A stretch of 64,000 nucleotides of DNA from the NCBI GenBank assembly GCA_015143295.1, contig CM026557.1:22725760-22789759 (forward strand). Reading direction: 5' to 3'. Made by a program: the position numbers and the translations under genes. This DNA comes from Tetracentron sinense (lineage: Eukaryota > Streptophyta > Magnoliopsida > Trochodendrales > Trochodendraceae). A model generated the notes under the pieces. The model saw only the letters and a list, made by a program, of their open reading frames with translations, ran no database searches and was not told the DNA's origin. Each line of letters begins with the position of its first letter. Within the stretch, counting starts at the first letter, position 1. This document shows, piece after piece, positions 36,479 to 47,121 of this stretch.

Positions 36479-37110
36479 ACCAATTGTTCTTCAAGAACGG
36501 GTTAATAGTTGTTCCATAAACAAACCCTAGTTGAATTCCAATCATATGGAATAAACAAGCAAACAAGAAGAATCAATGACTTGCAATCTCTAGGTGAAAG
36601 ATGAGAGGACAATGTGTTTGAGAAACCCTAATAATCTCAATTAGCTATCACAACTCTCTAAAACTCTTAGGTTCATTATGGACAACAAACCAATATATAG
36701 GGATACAAAAAATATAATTAAGAACAATTAGGAAAATGTTTTTGCGCTAATTGTTCTAACGAGTCAGGGTCCGTTTGAACGATCTTAGGATCCGTTCAAA
36801 CGGACTGTCGAACAGAGTGCCAGTCAAGCTACTAGAATTCTGAAATATGCTCAACCATCCGAACGAACTCGAGTCTGTTCGAATGGGTTCAAACGGACAG
36901 ATTTGCATATTTTAAGCACTTTTGACCGGAAATCCCTCAAACGGTCAAGTCTCTAGTCACCTAAGGTATATTAAATATTCTAAGTCAATTCCTCCTAAGG
37001 CATACTAGATATCTAGGTCACTTACCAGACTACTAAGTGATATGATCTTTAGTTGATCTTCTTTAGTCTTCATCAATCACGAGCATGACACACTTGTCGA
37101 TGACTTTTCA
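36479..37110 (-). mobile_element. LTR fragment with promoter-like region
   Basis: Minus-strand CTATATATTG (36692-36700) with a palindrome array 69 bp upstream and a TGTCATGCTCGTG-like start near 37090. Boundaries are not certain. Probably the U3 and R of an LTR, family unknown. Confidence 0.45.
36769..36898. repeat. Array of CCGTT(TG/CA)AACGG palindromes
   Basis: GTCCGTTTGAACGATC at 36769 and ATCCGTTCAAACGGAC at 36790 are 21 bp apart. Looser copies (ATCCGAACGAACTCGA, GTCTGTTCGAATGGGT, TTCAAACGGAC) lie at 36857-36898. Confidence 0.75.
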
Positions 37111-38640
37111 TTTAAATATTGATTTGACTAGTAAAAGGTGCATATTGCACGTATTAACTTGTCATTAATAGAATATACAATATGATTAAATTGAATATTA
37201 TCATTATTATTTATAATTTTATGACCTCAATAAGATGAGACTAAAAATAATATCACGTTATATTTATACTATTGAAAGATAATTTAACTAGTTAGAATTA
37301 TTATGGCCCTCCTAATTTTATAGGATTAAAAAAAACTTTTAAGTAGTTTACTAAAATAATTATTAATGACTTTAAATAGGTAAATAATATATTTGAATTT
37401 ATTTATTAATTATAATGAAATCATAACAATTGAAGACTACTAAAGTTATCCACCAATAGATTTTTCTTATGAATATTTAAAGTGTTTTAATTTTCATTTT
37501 TGTATATATTACTAGGTCTCACCTATAGATGCTCCTTATAGATAAGTATAAGGAATGAGGTGCAAAAAATCATTGTTATTAAATTGTATAGTCTAATTAC
37601 CCAAAATAGAGTCCTATAAAATATATTATCTTGTAATAGTTTACAATACAAGGTTAATATATTCTAATAAAAATTATTACAATTTTTTTTAAGCAACTAA
37701 ATAACTTCTTCCCCACGCGTGTTGTGTCCTACGAAATGTACACCTCTACAAGCTGCCACTTGTCACTTTTAAAACATATTAATCGTTGTTAAGATCCACT
37801 CATCCTTAAGATTAATAAATCTAACTTGGTTTTCAAAAAATAAGAAAAATATTAACCGTGAATTGGTTAAACTTAACCAGAAGGAGGAGAGAGGGACATG
37901 CGGCAGCCTGTAGAGGTGGGCACGCGCGCAGAAATATCCAAGGCATAGTTGAATTTGGGGGTTTTCCCAGATTACCCCTCAAGTTTAGGGTTATTTCCCA
38001 GATACCCAAGTTCTAAAAACTTTCTTTTAATGCCTCTACACATATGTATTTTTTTTTCTTTTTGGACTATTTCATTCAACTCATTTGACAAAAAGATATT
38101 TGTGTCCCCACCCCATTCCTGACCAGAGAGATTCATTCGACAAGTGTTCTTTTTGTGTAGAAATGGTTTTCGAATGTTTATGCATGTGTAAAACTCATTG
38201 AGTTGATACGCACATCCAAACAAGAGAGTTTCGTTCCAATCAGATCAAACACTAGAATGACTAGCAACCACGCTCATGAAAGAACGCTATTAATCGAAGA
38301 ATCTTATTCTTGGGTTTCTTGTGTTTCTTTAATGAATTTGTTAAAATTAGTGCATATATGATTAATTCAAGGAAAAAAATTATAATAATTGTATTTGTAA
38401 TTTTTAACCTTAAATTTCATGATACATGATTTTACATGAGTTTTTTTTTTGTTATGGTTTATGGTGTAGGATCGATACTCAAAAAAAAATAGGGTCGATC
38501 CTTTATGTCGATATTGGTTATGTTCTGATCGGTGCTAGATGTTACACATATATGCACCTTAAACTGCATTTGTTAATCCATTAGAGTATTCTTTTTAAAC
38601 TGTTTTACAGTAGTTGGTTGTCTTCATTGATTTCAAGTTC
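37111..38640. other. AT-rich intergenic DNA
   Basis: No gene recognised. At 37126-37150 the minus strand reads GTGCAATATGCACC then CTAGT, like a Helitron 3' end. Around 37790-37900 TTAACC/GGTTAA repeats resemble those near 6120 and 46910. Confidence 0.5.
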
Positions 38641-39900
38641 ATGGGAGGAAAAGAATGTTAAAATCAAGATTTAAAGACTTCCAAAAATCTCAAAAGAACT
38701 CCAAGCATGTGAAGATCAAAAGAAATGAGAAATTTAGAAAAATTCCATACCTTGCGATAAATCATAGCAGAATTGCAATAGATCGCAGGTCTGAGCCTCC
38801 GATTGATGAAAACAACTACGATCCATTGTATATGTGGCAGAGAGTTTCTTCCTGACTGCAATCGATCGCAGTTGCTTTGCGATTGATTGTAGATCGGCGT
38901 TTTTGTCTGGAGATTTATGCACGAAATATAGGATTTTGAGTCCTAATGGGTTTACAACAACCCTAATCCGAATGGACTCCCTCTTTTTATAAATAGAAGA
39001 CTTTTTGGCCATAAAAGATGTAGAATTTTTGGATCTAAAGAAGAAAAGAAGCTTTGGAGATTAAGGAAGCCATGAAGATGAGTCCATCGTTTTTGTCTAT
39101 GAAGATGATGTGCTCCTCCCTCACGATAAACTAACTTTTCGTTTTAGGGTTTCGATGAAACCTTAGCCTAGTAACTGTGTTCTTATTTAGTATTTATTTA
39201 GATTTCTTATTTGTAAGACATTGATTGCATAATGAGAGGGTTGTTTTATCAACAAATTTTATTGTTAAAATTTGATTTCAATCGAATTTCTATCACTGTC
39301 TTAGGTGTTAGGAAATTGGAATTAAACTCACTTATGTTAATTTTTGTTAGAATTTTAATATAGGTTTTATGTAATGATTTTAACATAACTAGAAATTAAA
39401 TCCTAAGATATCTTATACTAAGGGAAGACGAATGATTACACGACCGTAATTTAGTGTGTATCATTCGTACGAACCGGATATACGAAATGCCCAGGGCTTG
39501 ATCCCTTATACTTTTCTTGATCAATTGAGAGGGGATGTGCTGTCACTCTAACTGTAATGTTTGCAAATCAAAAGGTCTGAATAAATTCAGAATGTGATTA
39601 GTTATGAGGTTAGTGGTGGATTCGAACACCCTAGATCTTCTTTCAAAAGGATTTAAAAATTCAGTAGTTGATAATTAAATTAGAAGTCACCATTAGTTTA
39701 AATAATTATTTTAGTTTAATCCATTAAAAATCAATTCTTTCAATTATTAGTTTAAAATTAATCTTGATAAAAGGCAATGAAACCAGTGCAGTCCTCAGAG
39801 GTTCGATACCCTTACTAGTACTATTCTACGGAATTATTACTCTAAAGAATAATTAAATTGCATAACGATCATTTTCCAAGGTTGAAAACAATATGTTGAT
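38641..39900 (+). mobile_element. LTR-like segment with palindrome array
   Basis: A palindrome array (38753-38891), a plus-strand TATAAATAG (38988-38996), then a long AT-rich leader and a CCTCAGAGGTTCGATACCC motif (about 39794-39813) that I associate with LTR ends. Boundaries and family are not determined. Confidence 0.5.
38753..38891. repeat. Array of TGCGATCGATCGCA-type palindromes
   Basis: Units start at 38753, 38774, 38795 (weak), 38817, then 38857 and 38878, with steps of 21, 21, 22, 40 and 21 bp. The clearest is TGCAATCGATCGCA. Variants differ mostly at CpG (CG to TG or CA). Confidence 0.85.
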
Positions 39901-40913
39901 ACATATGTGGACAATAGTATCAATTTGTGTCGACATGTATCAACTTGGTGTATCGACCGGTATCAAAATGGTGTAATATCAACCAATATTGATCTTGCGT
40001 GCAAAAACTCTATTAAAATTTCAAAATTGTACGAATTTTTCAGATTTTTCTAGAACACTCATTTTAAATGTATTCTTAAACAACAATTATCAATTATTCT
40101 ATATTGTTAAAATGTATAAGAATAACGTAGGTGCAAAAAATTCAAACAAACGTACTATTTTTAATGTTAGGATAATAATTTATGAGCAATAAAAAATTTT
40201 CTTTTCACACATAAAAAAGAAGAAAGTGAGGAGTTTCGCGAGAGGGGAAGATGGGGGAGTGAGGAGCTTCTCCCCCTAATGCACGTACGTAAATCTTTTT
40301 AAAAATTATTCCAAGTGTTAGTAGTAGTGGAAAGCTATTTAAGACTTTTAATAAATGTTGAATTATGAAAAATGCTCGTAAGCCTCTTAAGGAAGATATT
40401 TTAAAACTCGGGGGGGATCAGGAAAAATGAATTACTTATTATATAACCCGAGCAGGTCAGTGGACACATGGCGGTTCTAAAAAGTTTTGAGGACATGTGA
40501 AAGTTGTTGAGTAGTTTTTTGTTAATGTGCCACATATTCATGCCATGTATTCGAAGTAATGGTTGTTATGCAGTAACGGGATGTAGAGGGGTGCACGAAC
40601 GGGATGTGGAGAGGGTGCAAGAATGGTTTTCTCCTTCAATAGATATCTCTTAAAATGGATGTTTTAATGGACACAAAGACTTTAAAACTCTCCTTCTATT
40701 CCTCTCTTTAAAACACTCCCTCTAAAAGATTATTTGAAATCTCTTTTAAAACACTCTCTTAAATGTTTCCTCTCTCGATCTCAATTGTTTTCACTCTTAT
40801 GAGGAAAGAAAAGAAAAGAAAAGAAAACGTTTTCACATTTAAACATTTTCATATGTTACAATATTCTCAACTTCCTAACATGTCTACTATATGACTGTTT
40901 AAGAGGGGCGTTA
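39901..40913. other. AT-rich intergenic DNA
   Basis: No gene or element ends recognised. Confidence 0.5.
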
Positions 40914-41332
40914 TGTAGCGCACCAGAACTTTTGTCCATATATAGAAACTTGTGCTAATGCTTTGAGCCTTTGTAATCTTCAATTTTCTGTGAAATAAGA
41001 ATTTGGAAGGTTTGGGTAGTCTTAATTAAGTATTAAGGAATGTTGATAGGAGTTAAAATGGAAGTGAAAAGTGCTCTAAGTGTTAAAAAGGTGGGATTCC
41101 TAAGTCGGATATGTTGAAAACCCGGACTGCTGAAACCCGATTTCAGACCAGTCAACTTTAGGGGTATTTTAGTCCATGAATAAAGTAAAATTCTAAAATT
41201 CTAAAATATCAGAATTGTTCTCCTTCGAATGACGAGTCCAACGCAAGTTGAATCGTCAAAATCTGACTAACGAGTCAAAAGTTATGGCCGAAATACCAAT
41301 GGGAGAAATATCTGAAAAATTATTGTCTAAAT

Positions 41333-41519
41333 TACGAACGATCGTACAGACCCTACGAACGATCGTAGGTGAGCTACGATCAATTGTAGAAAATCTACGA
41401 TTGATCGTAGGATTTCGACAATGACCAAACTCTCAGCAACGTTTACGATCGATCGTAGAAACTTACAACCGATTGTAGAGATGTTACGATCGATCGTAGA
41501 AAACTTACGATCGATTGTA
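41333..41519. repeat. Array of TACGATCGATCGTA palindromes
   Basis: Two blocks of four 14-bp units: 41333, 41354, 41375, 41396 and 41444, 41464, 41485, 41506. Steps are 21, 21, 21 and 20, 21, 21 bp with 48 bp between blocks. Two units (41444, 41485) are perfect. The others differ by changes such as CG to CA or TG. Confidence 0.97.
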
Positions 41520-41573
41520 GTCGCGCGACCCATAATTTTTATACAGGATTTTTTAGGGTTTCTACCATCTTGC

Positions 41574-41583
41574 CTATAAATAG
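41574..41583 (+). promoter_or_regulatory. TATA box of the split LTR
   Basis: CTATAAATAG followed by GGG, 54 bp downstream of the palindrome array. Confidence 0.7.
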
Positions 41584-41712
41584 GGGATTCCTTTGGGGGG
41601 TTTTTGGCTTACCCTAAACCTAGAGAGACTAAGAGAAATTGAGAGGAAGAAAAGGATGAGAGATTTGGGGATTTCAAAGAGTGTTGGGATTGAAGAAGGA
41701 GGAGATCAAGAT

Positions 41713-44472
41713 TGTCATGCCTCAAAATACCCCCTAGAAGTTTTGGGAACTTTGGATTATGACTTGACCTGACTTGTTAAACCATCCTGTAATTAACAAA
41801 GCATGCTACAATGGAAATATACCTAATTGAAATATTCCAAGACATACTAAAGTTATATACATGCACCTAAAGTAAATAATAAACATACTTGCTCAGTTTC
41901 CCCTGATTTCCAGAGCCTACGCACAAAGGCAGGCATCCAACTCTCTCGCCTCCACCTGAGATTCTATACACTGCTCTTCTTCGCCGTAATCTTTCTCAAC
42001 CCATGACCTAGAACCGCAATTATCAAAGTCAATACCTACCGACATAAAATGTACGGCTGAGTATGGAATATTCCGCGAGTACAAATCAATAGCTAACATT
42101 GGATAATAAACATGACATAGCTTACATGGAAAGTAAAACAATATAGTCATGATGCATGCATGGACTTAATACTTAAACATTTCTTTTCATGCCATTATAA
42201 AACATACTTGTCGATGCATAACTCATGGTTCTTGTCAGGGTACATGTTTGTAAAATCCTGCAGTATTGATCTTGTTCTTGTCTTGCGTGAATCATGATAT
42301 TATACTTGTTTTCACTGGTTTGTTCTTGTTCTTTCTTGAACTCTCTTCGATACATGCTTGTGAGCCGGGAGTTAGAGCCTTGACTTGGTAACGGCCATGC
42401 TTGACCGTTATAGGATAATATATATATAATGTCAAGGTCTCCAACTTCGTTGAACCAGCCCTTGTGTCTGGCATTATCATTGTTTTTAATCCTTGAAAGC
42501 CTACTAAACTAGATTTAGACATGATCCTTGGAGCCTAAAACAAAGATCTTAGACTTGTCATGCATAAATCATTTTCGTTTCTTTTCAAATTCACGCTAAC
42601 ACTTGTATAAATCTGTCTTCTTAAAACTGACATTGAAATCATGACATGCATGCATGAGCAATCATGAAATCTAAACAATAGAGCATACTTAATTATCATG
42701 CTTCAATACCAAGTAATAATAGTCATGAAATTAGAATCTCATTACATATTTCCATCTACAAAGTATGCTAGTAAAGTGTAGTTACAATTATATCTACAAA
42801 GTTAGTTAGTAGAATGTACTTACCTGATTATTTAGTACTTTGGAAACACCTCTATAGCGAGATCTGAATTTCGGGAGCAAGAAGGAACTCCTTCTCAGTC
42901 GATAAACACCAACCCAAGCCTTAGTCAACACCCTCTTGTTTCTCCATACTTTTTCCTTTAAAAATAACAAATGACCATCTTTAGAAATTCCTTTTCCAAA
43001 TTGTTTATTTAATTTCTTTTATACTCTAGGGTCCTTTATGTAGCTTATGCTCTTAATTTATGATTTGCCAAGTGTGGATCCACATTTAGCATATTATGTG
43101 ATTCCTGGCAGATAGACCCTCTAAAATATTGCTAACATTGATAAGACCTAGTTTCCTGAAAACGAGACTCACTATGCTTAAATTTCATAATACATAAGAT
43201 TACTAAATCATTTGGGAAGTCGACAAAATAAAGCAGGGGACAGAGAACTGGTTACATATGCATAACTCCTTGGTCTGATCCTTCATTTGGATTCCTACAG
43301 CTGGTTCGAAATGAACAGATTTACAGAAACTGGATGTGTATGCTAAAACACATGAGATTAAGATATAATCCAAGATTTACTTCCAAAATACACCTAAATC
43401 ATGAAGATCGGGAAACTTTCCCATCCTACTCAAGTTGAACTCATCCCTCACATATCAATTTCATACTTCAAGATATACGAAACGTCCAATAATCATGGTT
43501 CAATTCAAGATGACTTAATCTTAACTCTATCTTGAACCAAAATAAGAGAAGATGAGAGATTTATACCCTCTAGATGAAAATATGTCTCTGAGGTTGAGAA
43601 TGACGCCGAAAACGGATTCAGAGAGCAGAATTAGCTAGGGTAGTGAGCCTTCTTCTCAATAAGACCTTCTCTTTCTTTTTCTTTCTCTTTCTTCCCTTTT
43701 CCTTCTCTATTTCCTTTTCTTTCCCTTTTCTTCCTTTCCCTTTTCCCTTTCTTCTCCTCTTCTCTTCTCTACGTAAGCTTGCTGCTACGGTTATTGTTAC
43801 TGTGCTTCTAACTTGCTGCTACTGTTACTGTGCTGTACAACAGTAACTCTAATGTTCATATTATCCCCAACGTATAGCAGAGCTGACTTTAAAGCTGAGT
43901 CAATTTGGTGGTTTCACCTCCACCCAACACATGCCTTTACACATATCTTATTTATACTATAAACTTAATACTATATTATACTTAAGTCCGTAAATCTCAA
44001 TTAGTTATTATTAGCTTCTTTAAACATGAATTAGTTCATTAGTTACTTACTACTTGTAATTAAGAATACAAAGTAACCTTATTAGACTTCTTTAACTTAC
44101 CTTAGTGACAATTTAACCCTCCCTCTTAACATTTATTATACTTAAACCCTTAATCTCAAAATAAAGTATAATTAACATCTTAATCACTAATTAATCAATT
44201 AATTACTCACTAATCATAATTAGTAATAAAAAATAATATATATTTTTTATCTCTCCAAACCCTTCTTTACAATAGACGGGTCATTTCTATTAATGTTAGA
44301 TTTTAAAAATTCTGCCCCGATTGGTCGAGATTATGATCTGAAGTCTAATTTCTTAGGATCTCTTAGGGTCGCCCCTTCTATGTCTATATGAGAGATAATA
44401 TTAACTCATATATTTACTACCTTTAGGTACTAATAACACATTCTCTTGGCAAGGAGAAGTTGGGTCCCTACA
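41713..44472 (-). mobile_element. Nested solo LTR, 2,760 bp
   Basis: Starts TGTCATGCCTCAAAATACCC, ends GGGTCCCTACA, with perfect AAGAT duplications (41708-41712, 44473-44477). The plus-strand start matches the inverted end of the host LTR, so it lies in the opposite direction. The sense-strand TATA candidate TATAAATA is near 43948. A hairpin TAACGG...CCGTTA is at about 42393-42414. It inserted into the leader just after the TATA box of the host LTR. Confidence 0.9.
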
Positions 44473-45202
44473 AAGATCAAGGTTGGTCTTCCCCAAATCA
44501 AGCAAAGATCACATCCCTTCTTAAGTGGTTGCCTTCTTCGTCAAGCTAAGGATTCCAAACATAGGGTTTTCTCCAATCAAGGAGTAATCCTCAAGGTTAG
44601 CACACCCTACTAACTACTTTAATAATAACCTAGGTTTATTTAAAAGCATGATTGTGGATTGATTGAGTTAATTTCTTTTCTTGAATTGCTTTATTAAACC
44701 CCTCAATTAAACAAAATAAAGAAGAAATTTGGTATGTGTGAATGCATGGTTGAGGCGATGGATGTCGTATGGTGTGGGGAATGTTTTGTGATGAAAAATA
44801 GAAGATGCGCATTGTACACATAATAAACACATGTGTATTGTTGATGCAATACATGAACTAAGAACACAAATAAATTGTTAAAAATAAGATGTATACCAAG
44901 TGTTTAATAAAATGTATAAATGAGAATTAAAGGAGTTAAATAAAGACTATTCAACCATGATTCATATAGTTTTCCCAATTAGTGAATTTGATCAAATGCT
45001 CTATGTGTTTTCATTTCATTACATCCCTCATGACTATGAAAATACAAGAAATGCTATATTTCACTTTTTTATCCCATGTCAACATGATATCACCAAGGGT
45101 CACACACAAGTACACATGTATGCATGAATCAAGTTTTTATGTATAAGTATATGAAAAGAAAAACCAATAACAAGAAATGTGAATTGTGAAACAATGATGA
45201 AT

Positions 45203-45373
45203 GTCAAGGGTAGGGCATATCCCTAGGATATATCATACCTGACTCATAAGTAAATAAGAATGAATGTCAAGGGTAGAGCATATCACTAGGATATGTTATA
45301 CTTGGCTCACAAGCAAACATGCATGAATGTTAAGGGTAGGGCATATCCCTAGGATATCATACCTGACGCACAA
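45203..45373. repeat. Three tandem 63-bp hairpin-prone repeats
   Basis: GTCAAGGGTAGGGCATATCC and what follows starts at 45203, 45266 and 45329. Each contains ATATCC-CTA-GGATAT or a paired variant (CATATC-ACTAG-GATATG). Confidence 0.9.
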
Positions 45374-45409
45374 GACAACATGACAGGCAAGAATCAAGAA
45401 ACATGGAAG

Positions 45410-45709
45410 GATGTTAGTGTACTAAGACCAGGTACGAGAACTAACATCTATTCTTCAACAAGTATGAGATGATGCTAGTATAATAAGACCAGGTACGGGT
45501 ACTAGCATCTGTCTCCAAGTAAAATGACAAGCATAAAATTGTGTTAATGTACTAAGACCAGGTACAAGCATTAACATCTGTTTCAAACAAGTATGAGAGG
45601 ATACTAGTATACTAAGGCCAGATACGGGTACTAGTATCTGTCTCAAAGCAAAAATAAAGAAATATGGAATGATGATAATGTACTTAGATCAGGTACGAGC
45701 ATTATCATC
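45410..45709. repeat. Five tandem hairpins with covarying stems
   Basis: 39-bp units at 45410, 45471, about 45540, 45600 and 45671. The loop is near TACTAAGACCAGGTACGRG in all. Stems are GATGTTAGT/ACTAACATC, GATGCTAGTA/TACTAGCATC, TGTTAATG/CATTAACA, GATACTAGTA/TACTAGTATC and GATGATAATG/CATTATCATC. Confidence 0.97.
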
Positions 45710-46430
45710 TGTTTCTAATTTAAGCAAGTAATAAGCAGACATGCATGATTCTTACAAGACAAGAATAATCTCATAAGATGTGCAAGGTAATCACAAGATA
45801 CTCAAGACGCATAAGGAACTCACAAGATAATTGAAACAAGATTAGTTAAAGCATGAACATAAGACATGATTTACTACATGATATTTAAGAGTTTACATTC
45901 GTTGTTACTTGTACTTGCTTCCGTACTCTGATTTTAGAAATGTGATGATGAACTGTATTATGTATGTTATGTTATCGTTATTACTATTGTTAGCTAGTAG
46001 CTTGTACTCGCTGAGTATTCCATACTCAACCGTACTTTTATGTCGGCAAGTACACTATGCGATATATAGACTTTGGTCCCTTTGATCGAGGTAGCTCAGG
46101 GAGAGCATGAGGTTATTCGGATGGTTAACCAAATGTTAGGGGTTGGCCTGTGGCCATAGGGTTGAAATGAGAGAGAAACATGTATTTTGGGATTTTCTTT
46201 TGAGGATTTTTCATGTGAGCTTGAGTGGGTAACTCAAGCAATTGTATCCCTTGTGATCATTGTATTTTATTCAGTCGTTGTTTATGTTGACTCTTGAAAT
46301 TATATTTATTTTAAAGAAATTTTCCAGATCACTATTTGACATGTTTTGTATATTCTTTGCAGGGTTGATTTAAGGTCAAGTCACATCGCCAAAGTATCGT
46401 AGCTCCTAGGGGGTATTTTGGGGTGCGACA

Positions 46431-46715
46431 CATTAGGAGTGATTATGTACATTAAAGTTATGATCGGTTATAATCTTAATTGGTTTAAGGAATGTGTTTT
46501 ACATATTGGTAGGGGAGGGGTGAAGTTAAATTGAAGAGCATATGCAATAGATACATGCATACAACACGTTTGTTCAAAATTTTGACATGTATCCATCTCT
46601 CTCTAGCAGCACTCCATTTGTATTTGTTTCTCATGCATGCTATGTAAGTTCTAATAACAACCCCTTCATTCGTAAGCATTGATCATTCACAAGAACAGTG
46701 ATTGAATCATACATT
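46431..46715. other. Spacer between the split LTR and the hAT element
   Basis: Nothing recognised. It includes CATACATT (46708-46715), the left target duplication of the hAT element. Confidence 0.6.
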
Positions 46716-47121
46716 CAGGGGCGGTGAAGGGACATGCCCCCCCCCCCCCCCCCTAAAAAAAATATTGGAAAATCATTTCTCTTTTAGGTAGGTTTTTAAA
46801 AAAATAAAAAATAGTATTAAAATTTTATATATAGTGGCCCCCCAAATTCTGAGTTAATGGCCCCCCCACCCAAATTTCCACACGCGCTCCGCCTGTCTCC
46901 CTTTAACTGTGGTTAAGTTAAGTTTAACCAAGATTAACCTTAGGGGTGAGTGAATCTTAACCATAGTTAGTGGGTGTTAAAAGGGATACATGACAACTAG
47001 TAGATCATCCTTTAACTATGGTTAAGCTTAATATTTTTGTTCTAAGAGCCAAGGTTAGATGGGTGAAGCTTAGGGGTGAGTGAATCTTAACCAAAGTTAG
47101 TGAATGTTAAAAAGGGACACG

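Larger units (their letters stand above)
40914..46430 (+). mobile_element. Solo LTR, about 2.75 kb, split by a nested LTR
   Basis: Starts TGTAGCGCACC, ends GGGGTGCGACA, and is flanked by CGTTA (40909-40913) and CATTA (46431-46435). The single difference is a CpG-type transition, so I accept it as the target duplication. Removing the nested LTR and one AAGAT leaves 2,752 bp. The plus-strand TATA box (41574-41583) lies 660 bp from the start. Its inverted 3' end (TGTCGCACCCCAAAATACCC) closely matches the start of the nested LTR, so they are one family. Confidence 0.85.

Noticed and set aside
39780-39830. GGTTCGATACC, a match to the tRNA B box
   Set aside because: No cloverleaf or A box at the right distance; more likely an LTR-end motif.
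35340-41519. Regularly spaced short repeats that resemble a CRISPR array
   Set aside because: The repeats are 14-bp palindromes with 5-7 bp spacers inside plant LTRs, with no cas genes, and spacers far too short.
46716-46905. A possible very small hAT element ending at CCGCCTGTC
   Set aside because: No CATACATT duplication there, whereas the duplication is perfect at 48901, which defines the larger element.
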